Below, one piece after another: positions 1 through 6,355 of a stretch of DNA of 11,093 bases. Within the stretch, counting starts at the first letter, position 1. Each line of letters starts with the position of its first letter. The stretch spans positions 1-11,093 of the forward strand of contig JBKHXI010000010.1 in the NCBI GenBank assembly GCA_046566095.1. The letters are read 5' to 3'. The notes beneath the pieces are model-generated. The model saw only the letters and a program-made list of their open reading frames with translations. It did not search any database and was not told where the DNA came from. This DNA comes from CAMPJU01 sp046566095. GTDB taxonomy: Bacteria; Pseudomonadota; Gammaproteobacteria; Xanthomonadales; Xanthomonadaceae. The position numbers were made by a program, and so were the translations under genes.

Positions 1-162
1 ATCAAGGCCACCGGTACCCGCATGGGCGCCAGGGTCTGCCGTACCGAGGAGGAGTGGGAGCTGGTCGAGTATGGCGCCAGGGAGACCATGCGGGCGATCG
101 AGGGCACCTCCATGCCCCGGGACGCCAATACCATCGCGCCACAACCGAACATCGACAACTGA
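1..162 (+). CDS. C-terminal fragment of small hypothetical protein
   Basis: The reading frame is open from the first base to a TGA at 160-162 and gives 53 residues; the start lies outside the window. The fragment begins IKATGTRMGARVCRTEEEWE and continues with a charged segment (ELVEYGARETMRAIEG), ending in a polar tail (APQPNIDN). The pattern of a T/G-T-R stretch, a CRT motif and then an acidic-tryptophan helix resembles short secreted hypothetical proteins that I associate with Xanthomonadaceae; this is recollection, not a search. No catalytic motif is visible and no function can be given. A perfect 10-bp stem lies 50 bases downstream. Confidence 0.6.
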   Translation: MKATGTRMGARVCRTEEEWELVEYGARETMRAIEGTSMPRDANTIAPQPNIDN

Positions 163-211
163 CCGTCCGCCGGTGACAGGCGCGACCCATGCCGCACCTG
201 CATTGCATCCC

Positions 212-241
212 CTGCGCCGGGACCGGTTAGCCCCGGCGCAG
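212..241 (+). terminator. Possible terminator hairpin after the first gene
   Basis: A perfect inverted repeat CTGCGCCGGG / CCCGGCGCAG (212-221 and 232-241) encloses a 10-base loop. It lies in the gap between the gene ending at 162 and the promoter of the next gene. No T-tract follows, so intrinsic termination is uncertain; it could instead protect the 3' end of the upstream transcript. The remainder of 163-306 shows nothing else I can support. Confidence 0.4.
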
Positions 242-306
242 TCCATTCGGGCAGGTTGAAGCGCTGGAATGCCCGGGGCGCCAGGTACGGCACCGTTGGC
301 TTGTCG

Positions 307-349
307 TATCCTGCGCACATCGCTGCTTGCATACCCAGCCCCGGGGAGG
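307..349 (+). promoter_or_regulatory. -10 element and strong SD of the RLACYD protein gene
   Basis: TATCCT at 307-312, within GTATCCTGCG, is a candidate -10. The same 10-mer occurs upstream of the CBS-domain gene at 10448-10457. No convincing -35 is seen 17 bases upstream. GGGGAGG at 343-349 is a strong Shine-Dalgarno sequence ending six bases before the ATG at 356, and it decides that start over the in-frame upstream ATG at 269. Confidence 0.5.
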
Positions 350-355
350 TCTCCG

Positions 356-847
356 ATGCCGCATGCCATGCCACTGCCCTTCCGGTATTCCCTGGCGGTG
401 ATCGCCTTGGTCCTGGCACTCCTGGCCACGCTGCCGGCGATCGCCCAGGAGGGCGGGCGCGGGCATCCCTGCGCCGACGTGGTCGAGCCGGTCGAGCGGC
501 TGGCGTGCTATGACGACGCCTTCCCGCCAGCCGGTGAGGAGGAGGCGGCGCGCAAGGCACTCGAGGAGTTCGGCCTGGACGAGCCGGCGCTGCGACTGCG
601 CAACCCCTGGCGCGGGAGGGACAACTCGCCCGATCGGATCCAAGCCGCCGTTGCCCGCGTGGACTACACGGCCAATGGCGAAAGGGTGTTGATGCTGGAC
701 AACGGCCAGACCTGGCTGCAGACCGAGATCACCAGCAAGGGGCCGCTCAAGCCGGGCGATCCGGTCGCCATCCGCAAGGCCAGTTTCGGCACCTTCATGC
801 TCGCCACGCCGGGCGGCGTCTCGCTCCGGGTGCGACGCCTGCGCTAG
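356..847 (+). CDS. Exported small protein with RLACYD motif, function unknown
   Basis: The product is 163 residues. The ATG at 356 is chosen because GGGGAGG ends six bases before it and because the protein then starts with a typical Sec signal peptide: hydrophobic core at residues 11-28, likely cleavage after AIA at residue 30. The mature part opens with C39 and the motif VERLACYDDAF, in which C51 could form a disulfide with C39. A helical acidic linker follows, then a compact beta-rich domain (about 95-163) containing DNGQTWLQ and SFGTFMLAT. The C....RLACYD pattern occurs in many exported gammaproteobacterial proteins, including the type VI accessory protein VasI/TagO, but no other type VI gene is nearby, so that name is not warranted. 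It is likely periplasmic. The TAG stop lies in the CTAG boundary of a repeat element, so the gene ends exactly where the element begins. Confidence 0.8.
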   Translation: MPHAMPLPFRYSLAVIALVLALLATLPAIAQEGGRGHPCADVVEPVERLACYDDAFPPAGEEEAARKALEEFGLDEPALRLRNPWRGRDNSPDRIQAAVARVDYTANGERVLMLDNGQTWLQTEITSKGPLKPGDPVAIRKASFGTFMLATPGGVSLRVRRLR

Positions 848-987
848 TGTCCTGTCCCGGAAATGCCGTTCACAAGAAGCCGTCATCCTGAGCGAAGCGA
901 AGGATCTGCCTTCAAGCAGATTCCTCCCTACGTTCGGGATGACAACGGGGTGCAATTGTCCAGGGAACTTGCGGGACAGGACACCAG
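844..987 (+). repeat. Palindromic CTAG-bounded repeat element, copy 1
   Basis: The left terminal repeat CTAGTGTCCTGTCCCGGAA (844-862) matches the reverse complement of the right end TTGCGGGACAGGACACCAG (969-987) with two mismatches; the right CTAG has become CCAG. Inside is an imperfect palindrome, GTCATCCTGAGCG (882-894) against CGTTCGGGATGAC (931-943), with GGATCTGC / GCAGATTCC arms. The stretch 958-982 is identical to 10358-10382 in copy 3. It is non-coding and carries no transposase. The left CTAG contains the stop codon of the preceding gene, and the right edge runs into the SD of the following gene. It fills the gap between two plus-strand genes and could act as an RNA hairpin or attenuator between them (inference). 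Confidence 0.85.
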
Positions 988-1002
988 GAGGCGGCAGCGT
1001 TG
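986..1002 (+). promoter_or_regulatory. Consensus SD deciding a TTG start
   Basis: AGGAGG at 986-991 is a full Shine-Dalgarno sequence eight bases before TTG at 1000-1002. No in-frame ATG with a comparable ribosome-binding site is nearby. The first two bases of the SD are the last two of the repeat element boundary (CCAG, 984-987). Confidence 0.65.
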
Positions 1003-2850
1003 CCGGAGACGGCCCGGCCCTTGAACCCCACCCAGGCTGCGCGCCTGCAGGCGGCGTTCGGCCTGCTGCGGGAACGGCGCGGCGCCGAAGCGCTGGCCAT
1101 CGTCCGCGGGATCGCCGCGCAGGCTCCGTCGTCGGTCGATGCCCATCACGCACTGGCGCTGTGCCATGCCGAATGCGGTGATCCCGTGGCCGCCGAACAA
1201 TCGTTCCGCAGGGCGCTGTCGCTGGCGCCGGGCAACGCGATGGTGTTGGGCAATTTCGGCACGATGCTGCACGGTCAGGGCCGCCATGAGGACGCCCTCC
1301 GGATCTTCCTGCAGGCCGCGGACGCCGGTCCCGAGGGTGCACGGTTCCGAGTCGAGGCCGGGCTGGCCGCGCTGGACGTCGGACGTAGCGCGGACGCGCT
1401 GCGGTTGCTGGAGCAGGCGGTGGCGCAGCAGGCCGGCTCGGCGCGCGCCTGGCACGGCCTGGGCAATGCCAGGCGTGCGCAGGGAGACCTGGAGGGCGCG
1501 GAGGTGGCGTTCCGCAAGGCGGTCGCGCTGGCACCGCAGGCGGCCGCCAGCTGGGTGAACCTGGGCGTGGTGCTGCGGCTGCTGGGGCGTCCGGGCGACG
1601 CGATCGCCTGTTACGACCGCGCGCGCCAGGCCGGCTTCCGCGGACCCGAATTGCCCGATGCGCGTGCCGGCGCGCTGCTGGATGTCGGCCGTGCCGCCGA
1701 GGCACTGGAACAGGCGCGGGCCGTGGTCCGCGAGCACCCGGGGTTCGCACAGGGCCATGCCACCCTGGCGCACCTGCTGTGGGAATACGGTCCGGTGCTC
1801 GCGCCCGGCAGCGACCCGTTCGAGGCGTTCGCAGCGGCGGCGCAGGCGCAACCGGACAACCTCGGGCTGCGGCTGGCCTACGTGCGCTTCCTGATGGAGT
1901 CGCGCCGCCACCACGAAGCGCTGGAGGAACTCGCGGACCTGCGTACGCGCGCGGACCACCCGCGGCTGCTGGCACTGGAAGCCAGCGCCCGCGAGGAGTC
2001 CGGGCAGCACGCGCACGCGCAGGCCCTGTTCGCACAGGCCTACCGCGCGCTGGGCGCGAGCGACCCCGGCTTCCTCAATGCCTACACCCGCCACCTGCTG
2101 AAGGCGGGGCGCTGGCCACAGGCCGCCGAGCATGCCCAGGAGGCGCTTGCAGCCGACCCTGGCAACCAGGAGGCGTGGGCCTACCTGGCGACCGCCTGGC
2201 GCCTGCTCGGGGACCCCCGCGAGCATTGGCTATGCGACTACGAACGGCTGGTGACCCAGGTGGACGTGGATCCACCCGATGACTTCGCGTCGGTGGACGA
2301 CTTCCTTTCCGCCTTGCGGGCCGCGCTCGAACCGATGCACCGGGCGCTGCGGGCGCCGGTGCAGCAGAGCCTGCGCGAGGGCACCCAGACCCCGGGGCGC
2401 CTGTTCGGGCGGCCGGACCCGGTCGTCTCCGCCGCCCAGGCGGCCCTGACCCGTGCGATCGAGGGCTGGCTGGCGACCCTGCCTGTCGATGCCCGGCATC
2501 CCTTCCTGTCGCGCAAGGCGCGCAGCGTGCGCTACGTCGGTTCCTGGTCGGTGCGCCTGCGCAGCAGCGGCCGGCACGTGAACCACATCCATCCGGAAGG
2601 GTGGATGAGTTCCGCGTTCTATGTCGCGCTGCCGCCGTCGGTGCTGGGCGGGAGCGAGGGGGAAGCCGGCTGCATCCAGTTCGGGCAACCGCCGGTCGAA
2701 CTGGGGCTGGCGCTGCCGCCGCGCCGGATCCTGCGGCCGCGGCCGGGTGGGCTGGCGCTGTTCCCCTCGTACCTGTGGCACGGAACGGTGCCGTTCGAGG
2801 ATCCGGAGCCGAGGCTCACGATCGCCTTCGACATGCTGCCCCGGGCCTAG
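1000..2850 (+). CDS. TPR-repeat protein with C-terminal 2OG-Fe(II) oxygenase-like domain
   Basis: The product is 616 residues, starting at TTG (see the SD at 986-991). Residues about 8-405 form an array of tetratricopeptide repeats (for example AWHGLGNARRAQGDLEGAEV and SWVNLGVVLRLLGRPGDAI), a likely protein-binding scaffold. A linker (about 405-510) leads to a C-terminal domain matching the putative 2OG-Fe(II) oxygenase family (2OG-FeII_Oxy_5 type): HVNHIHPEGW at 526-535 followed by SSAFYV, then LFPSYLWHGT around H594, and R605 in RLTIAFD. Candidate iron ligands are H529 or H531 with H594, and R605 could bind 2-oxoglutarate; these are assigned by family pattern. No signal peptide is present, so it is cytoplasmic. 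Its substrate is unknown. It converges on a TonB-dependent receptor gene; I recall similar TPR-oxygenase or TPR-sulfotransferase genes beside such receptors, which hints at a shared role but proves none. Its stop codon is part of repeat copy 2. Confidence 0.88.
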   Translation: MPETARPLNPTQAARLQAAFGLLRERRGAEALAIVRGIAAQAPSSVDAHHALALCHAECGDPVAAEQSFRRALSLAPGNAMVLGNFGTMLHGQGRHEDALRIFLQAADAGPEGARFRVEAGLAALDVGRSADALRLLEQAVAQQAGSARAWHGLGNARRAQGDLEGAEVAFRKAVALAPQAAASWVNLGVVLRLLGRPGDAIACYDRARQAGFRGPELPDARAGALLDVGRAAEALEQARAVVREHPGFAQGHATLAHLLWEYGPVLAPGSDPFEAFAAAAQAQPDNLGLRLAYVRFLMESRRHHEALEELADLRTRADHPRLLALEASAREESGQHAHAQALFAQAYRALGASDPGFLNAYTRHLLKAGRWPQAAEHAQEALAADPGNQEAWAYLATAWRLLGDPREHWLCDYERLVTQVDVDPPDDFASVDDFLSALRAALEPMHRALRAPVQQSLREGTQTPGRLFGRPDPVVSAAQAALTRAIEGWLATLPVDARHPFLSRKARSVRYVGSWSVRLRSSGRHVNHIHPEGWMSSAFYVALPPSVLGGSEGEAGCIQFGQPPVELGLALPPRRILRPRPGGLALFPSYLWHGTVPFEDPEPRLTIAFDMLPRA

Positions 2851-3053
2851 TGTCCTGGTCTGCGGGTTCAGTTAACAACTCCAGTCCGCTGTCGTCCCGA
2901 CCCGCTGTCATCCCGAGCCGCTGTCGTTCCAACCCGTTGTCATTCCGAACGCAGTGAGGAATCCGCTTTGAAAGTGGATCCTTCGCTTGGCTCAGGATGA
3001 CTGCTCCGCGGGATGACCGCTTCCTGTGAACCGTATCCCGCACAGTCGGGCAC
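2847..3053 (-). repeat. Palindromic CTAG-bounded repeat element, copy 2 (inverted, expanded)
   Basis: This copy runs opposite to copies 1 and 3. The boundary CTAGTGTCCTGGTCTGCGGG (2847-2866) corresponds to the right end of the other copies. The core carries GTCATTCCGAACG (2939-2951), then TGAGGAATCCGCTTTGAAAG, with GGCTCAGGATGAC (2989-3001) opposite. The far end TTCCTGTGAACCGTATCCCG (3021-3040) corresponds to GTTCACAAGAAG plus the terminal repeat, but is diverged and has no CTAG. It is longer than the others because of a 16-bp tandem repeat. It occupies the convergent gap between the TPR-oxygenase stop (TAG 2848-2850) and the receptor terminator. Confidence 0.75.
2885..2948. repeat. Four tandem 16-bp units inside repeat copy 2
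   Basis: Four consecutive 16-base units starting at 2885, 2901, 2917 and 2933 follow the pattern CCCGCTGTCRTYCCRA with a few substitutions each. The last unit merges into the conserved GTCATTCCGAACG arm of the element, so the array looks like local amplification of the arm edge. Copies 1 and 3 have no such array. Confidence 0.8.
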
Positions 3054-3083
3054 AAAAAAAGCGGCGGGCCGAAGCCCGCCGCT
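3054..3083 (-). terminator. Intrinsic terminator of the TonB-dependent receptor gene
   Basis: Read on the minus strand, a perfect 9-bp stem GCGGCGGGC / GCCCGCCGC (3061-3069 and 3074-3082) closes a TTCG tetraloop and is followed by seven U residues (A-tract 3054-3060); one more A-T pair extends the stem. It lies 30 bases after the receptor stop codon. This is a canonical Rho-independent terminator, and its A-tract abuts the end of repeat copy 2. Confidence 0.93.
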
Positions 3084-3112
3084 CAATTGGGTCCTTGCGG
3101 ATCCGGTATCGC

Positions 3113-6028
3113 TTAGAACTTGAAGCTCAGGTTGGCGAAGACGTAACGGCCGGCCTGGTCGTAGCCGCCGGGGGCGTTGCCGTTCAGCGCCAGGCCTGCA
3201 CCGACCATCGGCGGCTCCTTGTCGGCGATGTTGTTCACGCCGACGGTGAGCTCGGTGAACTCGCCGATGAAGGCCGAGCCCGACAGGTCGAGGTAGTTTT
3301 CCGCGCCGAGCTTGCCGTCGCCCCTGCAGGCCGCGTTGACCGAGGAATCGCACAGCAGGCGATCGGTGGTCAGCGGGGCGCCGGTGAACTGGTCGACATA
3401 GTCCATCTCCCCGAAGTAGCGCCAGCGCAGGTTGAGGGTGTACCAGTCGCGCGAGAACCGGACGTTGGCGATGTGGCGCCACTCCGGCGTCGCGCAGGCG
3501 GGGTTGATCGTGCCCACGCAGTCGTAGGTGGCGTCGTCGTTGATCCCGGCCAGCGGTGCGATGGTTTCCTCGAGCACCCGGGTGCCCTGGATCGAGGTCA
3601 CGAACCGGCCACCGAGCATGTCCCAGCGGTAGGAAGCGCCGACATCGATGCCGCGGAAACGCAGCTCGCCGATGTTGGCGTCCAGGTTCTCGATCAGACC
3701 CGAGGTCCTCGGGTCCGAACCCAGCCACAGGTCGCCGGTAGCGGGGTTGCGCTTCACGCGCGAGCACAGGAACGGGTCGCCGGTCAGGCCGCAGAACCGC
3801 AGGATGGTGCTGGCGCCGATGGTGCCGATGCGGTCCTCGATCTTGATGTCGTAGTAGTCGACACTGGCCGTGAAGCCGGTGAACGGCTGCGCCACGATGC
3901 CCAGGGTGTAGGTATCGCCCTTTTCCGGGGTCAGGTCCGGGTTGCCGCCGACGAACTGGTTGTACTGCGAGGCCGGGCTCGGCTGGATGTTGCCGTACTG
4001 GCCGGGGGTCACGCCCGTGTTCTGGCACTGGGCCAGGGTGAACTCGGGGGTCGCACCGGCGCAGGGGTCGGTACCGCCCCACAGCGCGATCTGCTGGTCG
4101 GCAAACAGGTCCTCGGTGGTCGGGCCGCGGATGGCGCGGTTGTAGCCGCCGCGGACCCGGAACATGCCGAAGTCGGTGTTGAAGCCGGCCTTCCAGGTGT
4201 CGACCTTGCCCGAGTTGCTGTAGTCGGACAGGCGGTAGCCCAGGTCGAGGTCGAGGCTGCGGAGGAAGCCGGCGTCCCGGATCAGGGGCACGATCGCCTC
4301 CATGAACACCTCGGACACGGTCACCTGGCCTTCCACGCCCAGGCGCGGGCCGCCCAGACCGGTGAAGTTGCCGGCCTGCATGTTGCTGTCGGTGACGCGC
4401 TTGTATTCATCCTTGCGCCACTCGCCGCCCGCGACCAGCGCGATCGGCTCGCCGTTGGACCAGGGCAGCGTCCACGGGGTGTCGCCGGTGACGTAGGCGT
4501 TGACCACGGTCAGGTCGGCCTGGAAGTCGCGGATGCCGACGCCCTGCAGGGCGCGCGCCGCCTCGGGGGTCACCCCGCCCGGTACCCAGACGTTGTAGGG
4601 GATGCAGCCCGAGAACGAGCCGGGGGGGCAGCCGAGCAGGCCCTCGCCGACGCGATCGGCCAGGAAGTCGTTGATGTTCTGCTCGGACGTCTGGTTGTGG
4701 CCGTACAGGAACGAGATGTTGTAGGCCCAGTTGCCGACGTTGTCCAGGTCGCCCTCGACGCCGGTGACCACGCGGTAGGCGTTGGTCTCGTCGTCCGAGA
4801 TGCGCGGGCCGCCCTCGACGTTGCGCTTGCCGACGTAGACCGTGACCGGGGCGTCCGGGCGCAGGCCCAGGTCCGCACACATGGTCCGGATCAGCGGGTC
4901 GTTGCACTGGAAGGTCAGGCGGTTGACGAAGAAGGTGCCGGACTCGGCAATCTGGGTGCGGCTGGTGCGGTTGACGAACATCGCCTCCATGTACGGGCGG
5001 AAGTGCTCGTTGATCTCGTACTTGATCGAGCTGCCGAAGGTGCGACGCTCGTCCGGGCGCTGGTAGTAGTTGATCGGCGCGTAGTTGTACAGCTCGCCGA
5101 CGCCGGCCTGGTAGCGGCCGGTGCCCTGGTTCTGGTGGGCGAAGCCGACGAAATTGCCGCCGGTGGCGCGCGGGGCGATCACGAAGAAGTTGGGCTTGGG
5201 CGCGGTCGAGGAACCGCCGCAGACGGTGCCGGCCGCGTTCAGCGCGCACGACGAGTAGTCGCGCTCACCCTGCAGCAGCGGATCGTTCTCGCGCCAGGTG
5301 AACCAGGCCATGGCATGGCCGGCGCCGTCGGCGAAGCGGCTGCCCACGGCGAAGTCGATGTTGCGCGAGATGCCGTCGAAGCCCGAGTTGCCGTCCGGGT
5401 AGTCGAAGCCGCGCGCGTCCATCAGCGGGCGCAGATAGCTGTTGCGGTTGTCGTGCTGGTAGGCCGAGTAGCCGAAGTTGGCGCTGAAACCCTCGAAGTC
5501 GGTGTCGAGGATGAAGTTGACGACGCCCGCCATCGCGTCCGAACCGTACACCGCCGAAGCGCCGCCGGTCAGGATGTCGACGCGGCGCACGAGCGAGGCC
5601 GGGATGATGCTGACGTCGCGGATTTCGAAGGCGCCCGGCGGCAGGCGGTGGCCGTTGACCAGGGTCAGGGTGCGCAGGGCGCCCAGGCCGCGCAGGCTGA
5701 CGGACGGATAGCCCAGCGACGGGTTGTTCTGGAACGAGTCGAAGACCGGCGACAACTGCGGGTACTGGTTGACGAGATCGTCGATGCGGGTCGCGCCGCT
5801 GTACTGGACTTCCTCGCGCTGGATCTCGGCGATCGGCGCCGACGAGGTCACGGTCTGGCTCTGGATGCGCGTACCCGTGACGGTGATCTTGTCGAGGGTG
5901 ACGGCTTCTTCCTGGGTTTCGGTTTCATCGGTCTGCTGGTCCTGGGCGAACGCGAGGCCCGGAACAGCCATACCTGCGACGAGCGCGAATGCGATCGCGT
6001 CCCGCAGTTTGCTGGTCTTCAAATTCAT
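3113..6028 (-). CDS. TonB-dependent outer-membrane receptor
   Basis: The product is 971 residues. A Sec signal peptide ends at about AFA, residue 28. A TonB-box-like segment (DKITVTGTRI, 46-55) precedes the plug domain (about 60-175), which shows SLRGLGALRTLTLVNGHRLP and the plug signature VDILTGGASAVYGSDAMAGV. The rest is a large beta-barrel ending in the aromatic residue typical of outer-membrane proteins (LSFKF). It should import a scarce ligand using energy from TonB-ExbBD, none of which is in the window; the substrate cannot be read from sequence. It resembles the large Xanthomonas/Caulobacter receptor group and has no N-terminal sigma-regulator extension. All 14 cysteines occur as seven close pairs in the barrel, probably disulfide-stapled loops. 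ATG at 6028 is supported by GGAGAG six bases upstream. An intrinsic terminator follows the gene. Confidence 0.95.
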   Translation of the reverse strand: MNLKTSKLRDAIAFALVAGMAVPGLAFAQDQQTDETETQEEAVTLDKITVTGTRIQSQTVTSSAPIAEIQREEVQYSGATRIDDLVNQYPQLSPVFDSFQNNPSLGYPSVSLRGLGALRTLTLVNGHRLPPGAFEIRDVSIIPASLVRRVDILTGGASAVYGSDAMAGVVNFILDTDFEGFSANFGYSAYQHDNRNSYLRPLMDARGFDYPDGNSGFDGISRNIDFAVGSRFADGAGHAMAWFTWRENDPLLQGERDYSSCALNAAGTVCGGSSTAPKPNFFVIAPRATGGNFVGFAHQNQGTGRYQAGVGELYNYAPINYYQRPDERRTFGSSIKYEINEHFRPYMEAMFVNRTSRTQIAESGTFFVNRLTFQCNDPLIRTMCADLGLRPDAPVTVYVGKRNVEGGPRISDDETNAYRVVTGVEGDLDNVGNWAYNISFLYGHNQTSEQNINDFLADRVGEGLLGCPPGSFSGCIPYNVWVPGGVTPEAARALQGVGIRDFQADLTVVNAYVTGDTPWTLPWSNGEPIALVAGGEWRKDEYKRVTDSNMQAGNFTGLGGPRLGVEGQVTVSEVFMEAIVPLIRDAGFLRSLDLDLGYRLSDYSNSGKVDTWKAGFNTDFGMFRVRGGYNRAIRGPTTEDLFADQQIALWGGTDPCAGATPEFTLAQCQNTGVTPGQYGNIQPSPASQYNQFVGGNPDLTPEKGDTYTLGIVAQPFTGFTASVDYYDIKIEDRIGTIGASTILRFCGLTGDPFLCSRVKRNPATGDLWLGSDPRTSGLIENLDANIGELRFRGIDVGASYRWDMLGGRFVTSIQGTRVLEETIAPLAGINDDATYDCVGTINPACATPEWRHIANVRFSRDWYTLNLRWRYFGEMDYVDQFTGAPLTTDRLLCDSSVNAACRGDGKLGAENYLDLSGSAFIGEFTELTVGVNNIADKEPPMVGAGLALNGNAPGGYDQAGRYVFANLSFKF

Positions 6029-6122
6029 CTGTCTCTCTCCAAGTCAGTCTTGGTAATCCCATGGGAACCCGCCAGTGGAGCCAATGAACGACGCCAAACC
6101 CAGCAAGGTCCGTCCGATGGTA
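6029..6122 (-). promoter_or_regulatory. Candidate promoter and leader of the receptor gene
   Basis: On the minus strand, TACCAT (complement of 6117-6122) within GGGCTACCATCG is a candidate -10. The same 12-mer precedes the GT2 glycosyltransferase ATG. The only -35 candidate, TTAATT at a 16-base spacing, is poor. This predicts a leader of about 80 bases. Just before the SD is a small hairpin CCAAG-ACTGA-CTTGG (6039-6053) whose 3' arm shares its last two G residues with the SD GGAGAG (6035-6040), so folding could limit ribosome access (inference). Confidence 0.45.
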
Positions 6123-6355
6123 GCCCAGCCCCGGGAAAAATTAAAGTGTCGTTAACAAATGGCGCGGGCTCGGCCCACTCGGGACGCCCACCCCTTTGTC
6201 TTCAATGACTTGCGCAGAACGGATGTTCGCGACACGTGAATGCGCCGGGGCGGCTTCAGGACACGCCCACACGCGCCCCGGTGCGGCAGGGCCGGCAGTC
6301 CTTTTATATATCGGGGGCCGGGCGCGCAGGCGCGCCGCCGCGGAGGCAGGCCGCC
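6123..6355. other. Non-coding region upstream of the receptor gene
   Basis: No gene is supported here. The half nearer the receptor holds an AT-rich patch with GTTAAC (6151-6156) and TTTAATTTTT on the minus strand, plausible as an upstream promoter or operator element. The half nearer the next gene has, on the minus strand, GAGGC/GCCTC and GGCGCGC-CT-GCGCGCC stems (6319-6352) followed by ATATATAAAAGG, a weak candidate terminator for the gene ending at 6356. No T-tract of useful length is present. Confidence 0.35.

Noticed and set aside
356..847. Assignment of the RLACYD protein as type VI secretion component VasI/TagO
   Set aside because: Only the short N-terminal cysteine motif is shared; length and C-terminal domain differ and no type VI genes are present.
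844..987. Repeat copies read as CRISPR repeats or as an integron attC site
   Set aside because: The copies are kilobases apart, there is no spacer pattern, no cas or integrase gene, and the terminal repeats with CTAG edges fit a mobile palindromic element better.
227..2035. Minus-strand 602-codon open frame across the first two plus-strand genes
   Set aside because: The product is R/P/A-rich without motifs, it crosses a repeat element and two well-supported genes, and has no ribosome-binding site.
928..2226. Minus-strand 432-codon frame opposite the TPR gene
   Set aside because: It is an antisense shadow; the TPR periodicity and oxygenase motifs fix the coding strand as plus.
3026..6208. 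Very long plus-strand open frame (about 1060 codons) opposite the receptor gene
   Set aside because: Its product is a low-complexity V/A/G/D/R-rich string with no domains, signal or SD. It mirrors the codon pattern of the real gene on the other strand, as expected in high-GC DNA.
6256..6264. GTGTCCTG (minus strand) as a further terminal repeat of the element family
   Set aside because: Only eight bases match, there is no CTAG, partner end or palindromic core nearby.
6300..6320. TATA-rich stretch TTTTATATATCGG as a plus-strand promoter
   Set aside because: No plus-strand gene starts downstream; it lies behind the 3' end of a minus-strand gene and has no -35.
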